64,000 bases of DNA from an uncultured bacterium (GCA_905216025.1 CAJMSE010000013.1:33687-97686); one strand, 5' to 3'. Numbered from the stretch's first letter, positions 43,388 through 53,359 are shown. Numbers and translations: made by a program. The notes: a model not told the origin generated them from the letters alone.

Positions 43388-45994
43388 ATGGATCAGACAT
43401 TAGATCAAGACAGAATTATCAAGATTAACATTGAGGAAGAGATGAAGTCCTCATATATCGACTACTCGATGTCGGTGATTGTGGCCCGTGCCCTTCCTGA
43501 CGTGCGCGATGGTTTCAAACCGGTTCACCGCCGTATCCTGTACGGTATGAAGGGCATCGGAAACACCAGCGACAGCCCGTACAAGAAGTGTGCCCGCGTT
43601 GTCGGCGAGGTGCTCGGTAAGTACCACCCGCACGGAGACAGCTCGGTATACGGAGCGCTCGTGAGGATGGCTCAGGAGTGGAACATGCGCTATACGCTGG
43701 TCGACGGGCAGGGTAACTTCGGTTCGGTCGACGGCGACTCGGCTGCTGCCATGCGTTACACGGAGTGCCGTCTGTCGAAGATGGGTGAGCACATAATGGA
43801 CGACCTCGAGAAGGAGACGGTCGACATGACCACCAACTTCGACGATTCGCTGCTCGAACCGACGGTCATGCCGACGAAGATACCCAACCTGCTCGTGAAC
43901 GGAGGAAACGGTATTGCCGTGGGTATGGCGACGAACATCCCGACGCACAACCTCGCCGAGGTCATCGACGGATGCTGTGCATACATCGACAACCCCGATA
44001 TAGACACGGAGGGACTCATGGAATATATCAAGGCCCCCGACTTCCCGACCGGTGCCTACATATACGGCATACAGGGAGTGAAGGATGCCTACGAGACAGG
44101 GCGCGGCCGCATCGTGATGAGGGCCAAGGCCGAGATAGAGAGCGGAGACACGCACGACAAGATTGTAGTGACGGAGATACCCTACGGAGTGAACAAGGCC
44201 GACCTCGTGAAGTATATCGCCGACCTCGCCAACGAGAAGAAAGTGGAGGGCATCAGCTACGTGAACGACGAGTCGGGACGCCAGGGAATGCGCATCGTCG
44301 TCGACGTAAAGCGCGAGGCCAACGCCAATGTAGTGCTGAACAAGCTGTTCAAGATGACGGCTTTACAGAGCTCGTTCTCAGTGAATTGCATAGCCCTCGT
44401 GAAGGGACGCCCGCGGCTGCTCTCGCTCAAGGATTGCGTGCAGCACTTCGTAGAGCACCGTCACGACGTCACGATACGCCGCACCAAGTTTGAACTGAAG
44501 AAGGCACAGGACCGTGCCCACATCCTCGAGGCACTCATCGTGGCTTGCGACAACATCGACGAGGTGGTGCATATCATAAGAGGTTCGAAGACTCCCCAGG
44601 ATGCCGTGGAGAACCTCAAAAAGCGCTTTGACTTCGACGACGTGCAGGCAAAGGCTATCGTCGACATGAGGCTCAGCCAGCTGACAGGTCTCAGGATGGA
44701 CCAGCTGCACCAGGAATACGAGGAACTGGAGAAACTGATTGCACACTTGCAGGAGATTCTGGCCAACCCGGAGATATGCAAGCAGGTGATGAAGGATGAA
44801 CTGCAGGAGGTTAAGGAGAAGTATGGCGATGAGCGCCGCACGGAGATAAAATACTCCAGCGAGGAGTTCAATGCCGAGGATTTCTATCCGGACGACCCTG
44901 TGGTGATAACCATCAGCCACCTCGGCTATATCAAGAGAACTGCTCTCACGGAGTTCAAGGAGCAGAGCCGCGGAGGCGTCGGAAGCAAGGGCGCACACAC
45001 GCGAGACCAGGATTTCACCGAATATATATATCCGGCGACGATGCACAACACGCTCCTCTTCTTCACGCAGAAGGGTCGCTGTTACTGGCTGAAGTGCTAC
45101 GAGATTCCCGAAGGGGCGAAGAATGCGAAGGGACGCGCCATACAGAACCTGCTCAACATCGAGCCGGACGACGCCATCAACGCAGTGCTCCGCATCAAGA
45201 AGTTTGACGACGAGGAGTTCCTCAGAAGCCACTATGTGGTGTTTGCCACGAAGAACGGACTGATAAAGAAGACCTGTCTCGAGGCATACAGCCGACCGCG
45301 TGCAAACGGTGTGATAGCCATCAACATCACGGAGGGCGATCAGGTGGTGGGCGTAAGGCTTACAAACGGAAACAACGAACTGATAATTGCCAACCGCAAC
45401 GGACGTGCCATCAGGTTCAATGAGCAGGAAGTGCGCGTCATGGGCCGTGTGTCGACCGGCGTGCGCGGCATGCGTCTCGACGGCGGCGACGACGAAGTGG
45501 TGGGCATGGTGTGCGTGAACGATCCGCAGACGGAAACCATCATGGTGGTCAGCGAGAACGGATACGGAAAGCGCAGCGACATCGAAGACTACCGCAAGAC
45601 AGCGCGTGGTGCCAAGGGCGTGAAGACACTGAGCATCACCGACAAGACGGGAAGACTGGTGGCAATAAAGATTGTGACTGACGAAAACGACCTGATGATC
45701 ATTAACAAGAGCGGCATACTGATACGCCTGAAGGTTGCCGACGTGCGCGTCATGGGCCGGGCAACGCAGGGTGTAAGGCTCATCAACCTCACGAAGAAGA
45801 ACGACACCATTGCAAGCGTATGCAAGGTGATGAGCGCGAGCGATGAGGATGAGGACGTGCTGGAAACTGCCGGGGACGCTCCCGAGGGCGGCATGCCGGT
45901 GAGTGATGCTGACATGAATCGCGATAACATATCTGAGAATGGCGACGGAGAAGCTCCTGTGGTTGACTTCGGCGGCGACGGACAGACTGTTTAA
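43388..45994 (+). CDS. gyrA: DNA gyrase subunit A
   Basis: An 868-residue type II topoisomerase subunit. The start [19 protein letters not shown] is the usual one; an in-frame Met 57 bases earlier would add a tail unlike the family. The breakage-reunion domain has [18 protein letters not shown] and active-site Tyr124 in AAMRYTECR. In the quinolone pocket, [11 protein letters not shown] keeps the serine (Ser85) but has Gly89 where E. coli has Asp87. Six C-terminal blades form the DNA-wrapping domain; the GyrA box reads QSRGGVG rather than QRRGGKG. The end is acidic. Two TPR genes follow closely. GyrB is not in the window. Confidence 0.96.
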   Translation: MDQTLDQDRIIKINIEEEMKSSYIDYSMSVIVARALPDVRDGFKPVHRRILYGMKGIGNTSDSPYKKCARVVGEVLGKYHPHGDSSVYGALVRMAQEWNMRYTLVDGQGNFGSVDGDSAAAMRYTECRLSKMGEHIMDDLEKETVDMTTNFDDSLLEPTVMPTKIPNLLVNGGNGIAVGMATNIPTHNLAEVIDGCCAYIDNPDIDTEGLMEYIKAPDFPTGAYIYGIQGVKDAYETGRGRIVMRAKAEIESGDTHDKIVVTEIPYGVNKADLVKYIADLANEKKVEGISYVNDESGRQGMRIVVDVKREANANVVLNKLFKMTALQSSFSVNCIALVKGRPRLLSLKDCVQHFVEHRHDVTIRRTKFELKKAQDRAHILEALIVACDNIDEVVHIIRGSKTPQDAVENLKKRFDFDDVQAKAIVDMRLSQLTGLRMDQLHQEYEELEKLIAHLQEILANPEICKQVMKDELQEVKEKYGDERRTEIKYSSEEFNAEDFYPDDPVVITISHLGYIKRTALTEFKEQSRGGVGSKGAHTRDQDFTEYIYPATMHNTLLFFTQKGRCYWLKCYEIPEGAKNAKGRAIQNLLNIEPDDAINAVLRIKKFDDEEFLRSHYVVFATKNGLIKKTCLEAYSRPRANGVIAINITEGDQVVGVRLTNGNNELIIANRNGRAIRFNEQEVRVMGRVSTGVRGMRLDGGDDEVVGMVCVNDPQTETIMVVSENGYGKRSDIEDYRKTARGAKGVKTLSITDKTGRLVAIKIVTDENDLMIINKSGILIRLKVADVRVMGRATQGVRLINLTKKNDTIASVCKVMSASDEDEDVLETAGDAPEGGMPVSDADMNRDNISENGDGEAPVVDFGGDGQTV

Positions 45995-46017
45995 CTATTA
46001 ATTAAAACTATACGACA

Positions 46018-47262
46018 ATGAAAAAAATGATGATGATGGCAGTAATGACAGCTTTTGCTACCACTGCTTTCGCCCAGGACGACCTGGTAAAACAAGCGCA
46101 GAAACTCTGTGACAAGGGAGAATTAGAGGAAGCTGTTAAGGTTATCACACCTGCTCTGACATCGGAACAGACCACTGATAAGGCTGCAGCATGGAACACA
46201 CTGAACAACATCCACTATCAGATTTTCACCAAGCAGAGCCAGCAGGCCGAGGAGTTCAAGCTGAAGAAAGAGGGTCAGAACGCCGACTCGGCACTGATGT
46301 ACTCAAGTCTCGTGAAGGCTATCGAGGCCGCAATGAAGTGCGACGAGTTTGACTGCCAGCCCAATGAGAAGGGTAAGATAAAGATACGCTTCCGCAAGGC
46401 AAACCAGGACAGGTACAACTTCGGACGCCTCAGCCTTATCCCCGCAGGACAGTATGCCCACACAAAGAACAATCCCGTGGACGCACAGAAGGCATGGGGA
46501 CTCTATATCGACTGCACGGCAAGCCCTATGTTCACTGGTCTTGACCTCTCCAAGGACGACTACCGCTCGCAGATAGCATACTTCGCAGGACTTCTTGCGT
46601 ACCAGAACAAGGACTACGCCAATGCTACGAGATATGCCAAGATTGCAGGAGAGGACCCTGCAAGGACAGCCGATGCAAACGAGATAATCCTCTTCGCACA
46701 GAAGGACGGAGCAAAGACGAAGGAAGATTCCGTGGCTTACGCCAACACGCTGAAGGACCTGCACAAGCAGAACCCCAACGAAGACAAGTACTTCAACCTG
46801 CTCATGGACTACTACATGAAGTCCGGCGACAAGGATGCGCTCAACAACTGGGTTAACGAGGAGATTGCTGCTAACCCGCAGAACAAGATGGTATGGGCGC
46901 TGAAGGGCGAGTCTGAGATGAACTCACAGAAGTGGGATGCTGCCGTAGAGTCGTATAAGAAGGCCGAGGAGATTGACCCGTCGTTCGTTCAGGTAGTGTT
47001 CAACATCGGTGTATGTCTCAACTCTAAGGCCATCGAGCTGAAGGACCAGCTTGCCGACAAGAAGACCGGAGGACTCACCGTAGCCAATGCCAACAAGGTG
47101 AAGGAAGTTCTCGGTCAGGCAAAGACTTACATGGAGAAGGCGCGTGAGCTCGACCCGACACGCGAGAAGGTCAACTGGGCTTACCCGCTCTATCAGATTT
47201 ACTACTCACTGGGCGACAAGGCCAAGTCTGACGAAATGGAGGCACTGCTGAACAACAAATAA
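46018..47262 (+). CDS. Secreted TPR protein, paralogue 1
   Basis: A 414-residue periplasmic protein with a signal peptide (MKKMMMMAVMTAFATTAFA, cleaved before QDD). The mature part is nearly all helical and contains TPR repeats, clearest at about 255-330 (KMVWALKGESEMNSQKWDAA, VESYKKAEEIDPSF). It lies 23 bases after gyrA, so it is probably co-transcribed. The next gene is a paralogue with the same layout: both carry RFRKANQ/VYRRQHS and YIDC near the middle. Function is unknown; such proteins are conserved in Bacteroidetes. Confidence 0.85.
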   Translation: MKKMMMMAVMTAFATTAFAQDDLVKQAQKLCDKGELEEAVKVITPALTSEQTTDKAAAWNTLNNIHYQIFTKQSQQAEEFKLKKEGQNADSALMYSSLVKAIEAAMKCDEFDCQPNEKGKIKIRFRKANQDRYNFGRLSLIPAGQYAHTKNNPVDAQKAWGLYIDCTASPMFTGLDLSKDDYRSQIAYFAGLLAYQNKDYANATRYAKIAGEDPARTADANEIILFAQKDGAKTKEDSVAYANTLKDLHKQNPNEDKYFNLLMDYYMKSGDKDALNNWVNEEIAANPQNKMVWALKGESEMNSQKWDAAVESYKKAEEIDPSFVQVVFNIGVCLNSKAIELKDQLADKKTGGLTVANANKVKEVLGQAKTYMEKARELDPTREKVNWAYPLYQIYYSLGDKAKSDEMEALLNNK

Positions 47263-47278
47263 AAGACATATCCCTTAA

Positions 47279-48484
47279 ATGAAGAAGCTTATATTGATAA
47301 CGCTTCTCTTACTATCGATAACACCGTGCTTGAGAGCTCAACGGAAAGAGATGTCTCAAGCACGGTCTTATATTAAGAGCGGCAAGGAACTTGATAAGGC
47401 GGAGAAGATGCTCAGAGAACTTCTTGCTAAGGATTCGGCCAACAGGCAGAATCCGAAGATTTACCTGCTCTTATACGACGCACTGCGCAAGCAATATGAG
47501 CAGGGGAACGAGAAACTGTATCTCAAACAGAAATATGATACGGTGGCATTCTTTGACCTTACCAAGCGGATATTCAGTGTTTTAGAAGCTCTCGATTCTG
47601 TAGATGCAGCACCGGACAGGAAGGGCAGGATAAACATGGTGTACAGACGGCAGCACTCGGCGGTACTGGATGCACTGCGTCCTAATATATATTATGGTGG
47701 AACGTTCCACATGCGGAAGCATGACTACGCCAAGGCCTATTCCTTTTTCTCTACCTATATCGACTGCAAGGAACAGCCGATATTCTCCGGTTACGACTAT
47801 ATGGCCAAGGACGGACGCATGCCCGAGGCGGCATATTGGGCGACATACTGCGGATATAAGATGTCCGATGCCGGCAAGACGCTTGCCTATTCGGACATGG
47901 TGAGGCACGACGGCAGAAAGCAGAAGTTTGTGCTGAGATACATTGCCGAGGCATATAAGCAGCTGAACGACACGACAGATTATATCAAAACGCTGCATGC
48001 GGGGTTTGAAAAGTATCCGGAATATCCGTATTTCTTTCCGCGGCTGACCGACCATTACACTCAGGCCGGCCGGCTGGACAGTGCATTGGCTGTGTCGGAC
48101 AGGGCTCTCGAATCGGACGGGCGCAACGCGCTTTTCCTGCTTGCGAAGTCTAACACGCTGCTGAACATGGGGAGGTATGACGACTGCATCGTGTTCAGCG
48201 ACTCGCTGATACACGTCTGCGACACAATAGCGGAACCGTACTACAACGCCGGAATATCGTATCTCAACAAGGCCCTGGAACTCGAGAAGGTGCATAAGGC
48301 AAAGAAAAACAAGGCAACGGCAAGGTCGCTGTACAAGAAAGCGCAGGGATATCTCGAAGATTACCGCAAGCGCGCACCGGAAGAAAAAGGCAAATGGGCG
48401 CAGGCGCTTTACCGGATATACTTCAACCTGAACCTCGGCAAACAGTTTGAGGAAATGGATAAAATCCTAAAAAACTTAAAATAA
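47279..48484 (+). CDS. Secreted TPR protein, paralogue 2
   Basis: A 401-residue secreted helical-repeat protein: signal peptide about 1-20 (LLLLSITPCLRA-QR), TPR-like repeats at about 245-345 (RLTDHYTQAGRLDSALAVSD, AEPYYNAGISYLNKALEL). The segments YSFFSTYIDCKEQPIFSGYD and the ending ALYRIYFNLNLGKQFEEMDKI align with YIDCTASPMFTGLD and YPLYQIYYSLGDKAKSDEME of the gene before it. The pair is a diverged tandem duplication, 16 bases apart. Function is unknown. Confidence 0.83.
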   Translation: MKKLILITLLLLSITPCLRAQRKEMSQARSYIKSGKELDKAEKMLRELLAKDSANRQNPKIYLLLYDALRKQYEQGNEKLYLKQKYDTVAFFDLTKRIFSVLEALDSVDAAPDRKGRINMVYRRQHSAVLDALRPNIYYGGTFHMRKHDYAKAYSFFSTYIDCKEQPIFSGYDYMAKDGRMPEAAYWATYCGYKMSDAGKTLAYSDMVRHDGRKQKFVLRYIAEAYKQLNDTTDYIKTLHAGFEKYPEYPYFFPRLTDHYTQAGRLDSALAVSDRALESDGRNALFLLAKSNTLLNMGRYDDCIVFSDSLIHVCDTIAEPYYNAGISYLNKALELEKVHKAKKNKATARSLYKKAQGYLEDYRKRAPEEKGKWAQALYRIYFNLNLGKQFEEMDKILKNLK

Positions 48485-48519
48485 GCGTTTGTAATCATAT
48501 CTATATGGATATAATTCAT

Positions 48520-48527
48520 TATCTTTG
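48520..48527 (+). promoter_or_regulatory. Probable -7 box of the phosphohexomutase gene
   Basis: TATCTTTG, 35 bases before the ATG. No -33 TTTG at the standard distance; one lies about eight bases too far upstream. Confidence 0.4.
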
Positions 48528-48562
48528 TGAAGATAAAACATTGATTATTAACTTACAAAATT

Positions 48563-50314
48563 ATGGAAAATAACACACAACTTATTGAGCAATGTGTTGA
48601 AAAGGCACAGCAATGGCTCTCTCCTGCATTTGATGAAGCAACTCAGGCTGCTGTCCGTGGAATGCTGGAAAGCGAGGACAAGACAGACCTTATAGAGTGT
48701 TTCTACAAGGATCTGGAATTCGGAACGGGCGGACTGCGCGGTATTATGGGGGCAGGAAGCAACCGCATGAACATCTATACCGTGGGAATGGCTACACAGG
48801 GATTTGCCAATTATCTTAAGAAGAACTTTGCAGACCGCGACGAGATATCTGTCGTTGTGTGCCATGACTGCCGTAACAACAGCCGTCTCTTCGCCGAGAC
48901 AGTGGCCAATATATTCTCCGCCAACGGCATAAAGGCATATCTTTTCGATGACATGCGCCCCACACCGGAGTGCTCTTTCGCAATAAGATATCTCAAATGT
49001 CAGGCTGGTGTGAATGTGACGGCAAGCCACAACCCGCGCGAGTACAACGGATATAAGGCTTATTGGGAAGACGGCGCACAGGTATTGGCACCTCACGACA
49101 CCGGAATCATCGATGAAGTGAACAAGGTTAAGGTGGACGACGTTAAGTTTGAAGGCAACAAAGGCCTCATTCAGATTATCGGTGAGGATATCGACAAGGT
49201 ATATCTTGAGAGGATAAAGGAAATCTGCATTGACCCGGCGGTTATCAGCCGGCAGAAGGATCTCAAGATTGTCTACACTCCGTTGCATGGCACCGGTATG
49301 ACGATGATTCCCCGCTCACTGAAGTTTTGGGGGTTCGAGAACGTTCATTGCGTTGAGGAGCAGATGGTGAAGAGCGGCGATTTCCCGACAGTAGTGTCTC
49401 CGAACCCGGAGAACGGCGAGGCCCTGACATTGGCATTGCGTGACGCCAAGGCCATGGATGCGGACATCGTGATGGCCAGCGACCCGGATGCAGACCGCGT
49501 GGGAATGGCTTGCAAGAACGACAAGGGCGAGTGGATACTCATTAACGGAAACCAGACTTGCCTCCTGTTCCTTTATTACATCATCACCAACCGCAAGGCA
49601 ACAGGTAAGATGAAGGAAGGCGATTTCATCGTCAAGACAATCGTTACCACTGAGGTTATACGCAAGATAGCCGAGAAGCAGCATATCGAGATGCGTGACT
49701 GCTATACCGGTTTCAAGTGGATAGCACGCGAAATCGCTCTCTCCGAAGGCAAACAGCAGTATATCGGAGGCGGCGAGGAGAGCTACGGATTCCTCGCTCA
49801 GGACTTTGTACGTGATAAGGACGCTGTTTCCGCTTGCTCGCTGCTTGCCGAGATATGCGCTTATGCAAAGGATCAAGGTAAGACTCTGTATGACATCCTA
49901 ATGGAAATATACATTGAGTACGGCTTCTCGAAGGAGTTTACAATCAATGTTGTCAAGCCCGGAAAGAGTGGGGCAGACGAGATTAAGCAGATGATGACCG
50001 ACTTCAGGAACAATCCTCCGAAGGAAATCGGCGGCAGCCCGGTTGTCCTTTACAAGGACTATCAGACGTTGGAGCAGACCTCAGCCGATGGCACGAAGAC
50101 CAAACTGGACATGCCTACGACGAGCAATGTTCTCCAGTGGTTCTGCGAAGACGAGACGAAGATAAGCGTGCGTCCTTCCGGAACGGAACCCAAGATAAAG
50201 TTCTATGTTGAGGTTAAGGACCACACGATGAAGTGCTCTGGCTGCTATGACAGGTGCAGTCAGAAGGCAGAGGAAAAGATTGCCGCGATAAAGAAGTCTC
50301 TGAATCTCCAGTAA
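48563..50314 (+). CDS. Phospho-sugar mutase (phosphoglucomutase/phosphomannomutase)
   Basis: A 583-residue alpha-D-phosphohexomutase with all four domains. The phosphoserine loop is TASHNPREYNGYK, the magnesium loop DPDADRVGMA, the sugar loop GGEESYGF, and the phosphate loop RPSGTEPKIKFY. The longer length and FGTGGLRGIMGAGSNRMN near the start place it with the PgcA-like phosphoglucomutases common in Bacteroidetes and Firmicutes. It connects glucose 6-phosphate and glucose 1-phosphate, and so links to the maltodextrin branch served by MalQ. A 24-bp terminator follows. Confidence 0.94.
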   Translation: MENNTQLIEQCVEKAQQWLSPAFDEATQAAVRGMLESEDKTDLIECFYKDLEFGTGGLRGIMGAGSNRMNIYTVGMATQGFANYLKKNFADRDEISVVVCHDCRNNSRLFAETVANIFSANGIKAYLFDDMRPTPECSFAIRYLKCQAGVNVTASHNPREYNGYKAYWEDGAQVLAPHDTGIIDEVNKVKVDDVKFEGNKGLIQIIGEDIDKVYLERIKEICIDPAVISRQKDLKIVYTPLHGTGMTMIPRSLKFWGFENVHCVEEQMVKSGDFPTVVSPNPENGEALTLALRDAKAMDADIVMASDPDADRVGMACKNDKGEWILINGNQTCLLFLYYIITNRKATGKMKEGDFIVKTIVTTEVIRKIAEKQHIEMRDCYTGFKWIAREIALSEGKQQYIGGGEESYGFLAQDFVRDKDAVSACSLLAEICAYAKDQGKTLYDILMEIYIEYGFSKEFTINVVKPGKSGADEIKQMMTDFRNNPPKEIGGSPVVLYKDYQTLEQTSADGTKTKLDMPTTSNVLQWFCEDETKISVRPSGTEPKIKFYVEVKDHTMKCSGCYDRCSQKAEEKIAAIKKSLNLQ

Positions 50315-50328
50315 TGCAGGCTCACTGA

Positions 50329-50379
50329 TATAATAAAGAAAGGCAACGGATAAGCTATCCGTTGCCTTTCTTTATTATA
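50329..50379. terminator. Perfect 24-bp bidirectional terminator
   Basis: Arms 50329-50352 and 50356-50379 are exact inverted copies around the loop AGC, with A/T ends on both sides (TATAATAAAG / CTTTATTATA). It serves two converging genes, and the tcdA stop codon and last codons lie inside it. Confidence 0.93.
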
Positions 50380-51071
50380 TCCTTTACCACTTCGCCTCCG
50401 ATTATCAGTCCGGCAGCGGCAGGTACGAAGGCGTTGCTGGCCGGAATGCGCTCCGTGAGGATGTCTTCGATTGGCTTTAGCGGTGCTTCCTCGCTGTATA
50501 CAACCTTCAGATGGTCTATGTTTAACTTGCGCAGGCGCTTTCTTATCACCTTTGCAAGCGGGTCCATCTTCGTCTCACTGATATCTGCCACCTTGAAAGC
50601 CGTAGAATCCAACTTGTTCGCAGCTCCCATACTGCTGATTATCGGGATACCCATGCGGTGGCAACGCGATATCAGTTCGACCTTTGCGACCACAGTATCG
50701 ATGCAGTCTACGACGTAGTCATAACCTTCAAGAGGTATGCTGTCAGCATTCTCCGGCAGGTAGAAAATCTTGTGTTCATGCACTATGCATCTAGGATTAA
50801 TATCCAGGATGCGTTCCTTCGCCACGTCAACCTTATACCGTCCGACGGTGCTTGTCAGGGCATAGAGCTGTCTGTTGATGTTCGTCACGCTCACTTTATC
50901 GCTGTCGAAGATATCTATCTGTCCGATACCGCTGCGTGCCAAGACCTCCGTGGCATACCCGCCGACGCCTCCGACGCCGAATACAGCCACGCGGCTGCCA
51001 TACAGAAATTCCATTGCCTGCTCTCCGAAGAGTGCCGTAGTCCTGTTGAATATATCCTTATTAATATCCAT
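50355..51071 (-). CDS. tcdA: tRNA threonylcarbamoyladenosine dehydratase TcdA
   Basis: A 238-residue E1-like (ThiF/MoeB family) enzyme that uses ATP to cyclise t6A37 to ct6A in ANN-decoding tRNAs. The nucleotide loop is VFGVGGVGGYATE, with RSGIGQIDIFDSDKVSVTNINRQ and YVVDCIDTV further on. The size and the segment ISSMGAANKLD fit TcdA rather than MoeB or ThiF. It converges on the phosphohexomutase gene, and its last seven codons (IIKKGNG) and stop are part of the shared terminator stem. Confidence 0.92.
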   Translation of the reverse strand: MDINKDIFNRTTALFGEQAMEFLYGSRVAVFGVGGVGGYATEVLARSGIGQIDIFDSDKVSVTNINRQLYALTSTVGRYKVDVAKERILDINPRCIVHEHKIFYLPENADSIPLEGYDYVVDCIDTVVAKVELISRCHRMGIPIISSMGAANKLDSTAFKVADISETKMDPLAKVIRKRLRKLNIDHLKVVYSEEAPLKPIEDILTERIPASNAFVPAAAGLIIGGEVVKDIIKKGNG

Positions 51072-51105
51072 GAATCTCCAATCCGTTAATGTTCATATAT
51101 GCGAA

Positions 51106-51138
51106 AAAAGAGTCTCAGAACAACTCTGAAACTCTTTT
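51106..51138 (-). terminator. Terminator of the tRNA-Ser/tRNA-Glu unit
   Basis: AAAAGAGT pairs with ACTCTTTT and CTCAGA with TCTGA, followed by six T on the minus strand. It lies eight bases after the tRNA-Glu gene. Confidence 0.85.
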
Positions 51139-51145
51139 GCCTTTG

Positions 51146-51217
51146 TAGTGGATAGGGGAATCGAACCCCTATGCCAAGATTGAGAATCTTGTATCCTAAC
51201 CATTAGATGAATCCACC
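51146..51217 (-). tRNA. tRNA-Glu (anticodon CTC)
   Basis: A 72-base tRNA: acceptor GGTGGAT/ATCCACT with a terminal G-U pair, D arm CATCTAATGGTTAGGATA, anticodon loop TTCTCAA (anticodon CTC, reading GAG) and T arm AGGGGTTCGATTCCCCT. CCA is not encoded. Confidence 0.94.
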
Positions 51218-51246
51218 ATTGTATCTTGTTTGATAACGGCCTCCTG

Positions 51247-51334
51247 CGGAAGCTGGGGGATTCGAACCCCCGGTACGATAAACTCGTACGGCAGTTTAGC
51301 AAACTGCTGGTTTCAGCCACTCACCCAAACTTCC
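51247..51334 (-). tRNA. tRNA-Ser (anticodon GCT)
   Basis: An 88-base class II tRNA: acceptor GGAAGTT/AGCTTCC, discriminator G, anticodon loop TTGCTAA (anticodon GCT, reading AGC and AGU), long variable arm CGTACGAGTTTATCGTAC and T arm GGGGGTTCGAATCCCCC. It is 29 bases before tRNA-Glu and shares its promoter. Confidence 0.95.
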
Positions 51335-51381
51335 TTCCCGGTGTTCTTGCGTTACCGTTGCACTTGCTCTCAAATGCGATG

Positions 51382-51413
51382 CAAAGGTAGGGAATTTATT
51401 TCATCCCTGCAAA
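51382..51413 (-). promoter_or_regulatory. Promoter of the tRNA-Ser/tRNA-Glu unit
   Basis: Minus strand: TTTG at 51413-51410, 20 bases, TACCTTTG at 51389-51382. One of the best consensus matches in the window, identical in its -7 box to that of tRNA-Ser(CGA). Confidence 0.75.
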
Positions 51414-51478
51414 TGTTTTGCCGTTTTTTTTCGGGAAAAGCGCGGTTTCCCTCACTTTCCCTACTGGTTGAATCGTTC

Positions 51479-51853
51479 TCAGTTGGCTTTGACAGAGACA
51501 ACATGCGTCAGTTCTTCATCCAGATAGTAGGTATCGGAATGCTTTTCCTTGCCCAGCATATATTCAACGCGTGATATCATCAGCTTCTTCAGGCCTTTGC
51601 CGGAGGCATATCTGATGCCGCTCTTGTATCTTCCGGAAAGCTCCGCGTCCCTGTGCATCTTCTGTATGAGTGAGTCTGTGATGTATTTCGTCGAGTCAAG
51701 CCTGCTGAACTCCATGCCCGTGGGTTTCCCGTCGCCGGCCATATTGTCGGCCATGAAGTCCTTTACGGTTGATTCAGCTTTATGCTGCTGCCCGCATGAC
51801 GCAACGGACAGCAGCATAAAGGCAGACATTATATATATAATAATGTGTCTCAT
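51479..51853 (-). CDS. Small lipoprotein of unknown function
   Basis: A 124-residue predicted lipoprotein with a hydrophobic signal and lipobox VASC (Cys20). The mature part begins GQQHKAESTVKDFMADNMA and ends in strands such as DTYYLDEELTHVVSV. The fold may be NTF2-like, as in many small secreted Bacteroidetes proteins, but no family was recognised. Its ATG overlaps the pepD stop by four bases, so it is translated with pepD. Confidence 0.72.
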   Translation of the reverse strand: MRHIIIYIMSAFMLLSVASCGQQHKAESTVKDFMADNMAGDGKPTGMEFSRLDSTKYITDSLIQKMHRDAELSGRYKSGIRYASGKGLKKLMISRVEYMLGKEKHSDTYYLDEELTHVVSVKAN

Positions 51854-53310
51854 TGCTTGGCCGGGATGTTTTTCAGAATTTCCATGAGGTGGTCCCAGAC
51901 CTTCTGTACGGACGGTATATGCAGCCTTTCCTCCGGCGTGTGCACATATCTGAGCGTCGGTCCGAACGATACCATGTCGAGATTGGGGTATCTCTCAGAG
52001 AACAAACCGCACTCCAGTCCAGCATGTATGCCTTTCACTATCGGTTCGTTGCCAAACAGTTTCTTGTATGTTTCGACCACAATCTTAGTCAGCATGCTGT
52101 CCGGATTCATCTTCCAAGCCGGGTAACCGTCGTTCTGCACCACGCTCGCTCCGGCCAGTTCGAATACCGCCTTGACCGTGTTGCACTGGTTGTCGAGGTT
52201 GCTCATCACGTTGCTGCGCTGCGACGCTACAGCTGTTATGCTGCTTTCACCTGTCACTATGCTTGCGATGTTGCTTGAAGTCTCGACCATGTAGGCGAGG
52301 GCTTCGTCCTGGCACATGGCGAACACGCCGTTGTCCACAGCCTGAAGGGCACGTATGAAGTTCTCCGATACGCTCTTCGGGACAACCTGCTCCTTATCCG
52401 CGCTCTCCATCCTGAACACCATTTCGGTGTCGGATACGTGGAATTCGTCTTCCACCTCGCCGGTAAAGATGTTCCAGTCGATGCGCACCTGCTCCTTTGC
52501 GGCGTCCGGCACGGCAATGACGAACTTGCCGTCGCGCGGTATCGCATTGTGCATCTTGCCCGAATTGAACTGTGCCAGACGGACATCGAACTTGCAAGCC
52601 TCCTTGTACAGGAAGCGTGCGAGAATCTTGATAGCGTTGGCCCGCTTCTTGTCTATGTCGTCGCCGGAGTGCCCGCCGACCAGTCCCTTCACCGTTCCCT
52701 GCATGAAGAAATAGCCTTCCGGAGCATCCTCCCTTGTGAAGTCAAACCTTGCGGTAGTGGTCTTGCCGCCTGCGCATGACACGAAGAACTGTCCTTCATC
52801 CTCGCTGTCGAGGTTTATCAGCATGTCACCGTTCATGAATCCGGCCTCCATTCCGCTGGCTCCGGTGAGCTGTGTCTCCTCATCACGTGTGAAGACGCAT
52901 TCGATCGGACCATGCTTGATGTCGTCGGCCTCTAATACGGCCAGTTCGATGGCAACGCCGATGCCGTCGTCGGCTCCGAGCGTCGTGCCTTCGGCTGTTA
53001 GCCATTCACCTTCGATATGCGTCTTGATGGCATCCTTGTCGAAATCAAACTCCACGTCTACGAGCTTGTCGCACACCATGTCCATGTGGCTCTGGAGTAT
53101 TACGGTCTTCCTGTCTTCATATCCCGGGGTGGCCGGTTTCCTTATCAGCACGTTCCCCGTCTTGTCCACTTTCGTCTCGAGACCGTGGTTTTCGCCCCAG
53201 TTTTTGAGATATTCAATCATGCGTTCCTCACGCTTCGATGGGCGCGGAATCTCGTTTATCCTGGCGAATTGCTCGAAAACGCCGCTCGGCTTTAAGTCAC
53301 TTTTATTCAT
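51850..53310 (-). CDS. pepD: Aminoacyl-histidine dipeptidase PepD (M20C)
   Basis: A 486-residue zinc dipeptidase. The metal motifs are VILQSHMDMVC, LGADDGIGVA, FTRDEETQLTG and NLDSEDEG, with GGHSGDDID in the lid domain (about 200-390) and GIHAGLECGLF near the end. It cleaves Xaa-His dipeptides such as carnosine and other short peptides, usually in the cytoplasm; no signal peptide is seen. A -7 box (TAACTTTG, 53381-53374) lies about 65 bases upstream, back to back with the promoter of a small membrane protein. A lipoprotein gene overlaps its 3' end. Confidence 0.95.
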   Translation of the reverse strand: MNKSDLKPSGVFEQFARINEIPRPSKREERMIEYLKNWGENHGLETKVDKTGNVLIRKPATPGYEDRKTVILQSHMDMVCDKLVDVEFDFDKDAIKTHIEGEWLTAEGTTLGADDGIGVAIELAVLEADDIKHGPIECVFTRDEETQLTGASGMEAGFMNGDMLINLDSEDEGQFFVSCAGGKTTTARFDFTREDAPEGYFFMQGTVKGLVGGHSGDDIDKKRANAIKILARFLYKEACKFDVRLAQFNSGKMHNAIPRDGKFVIAVPDAAKEQVRIDWNIFTGEVEDEFHVSDTEMVFRMESADKEQVVPKSVSENFIRALQAVDNGVFAMCQDEALAYMVETSSNIASIVTGESSITAVASQRSNVMSNLDNQCNTVKAVFELAGASVVQNDGYPAWKMNPDSMLTKIVVETYKKLFGNEPIVKGIHAGLECGLFSERYPNLDMVSFGPTLRYVHTPEERLHIPSVQKVWDHLMEILKNIPAKQ

Positions 53311-53359
53311 TATTAGCGCTTTTTTTTATTGTTTTTGTTATTAATTGGGTAATTTACAT

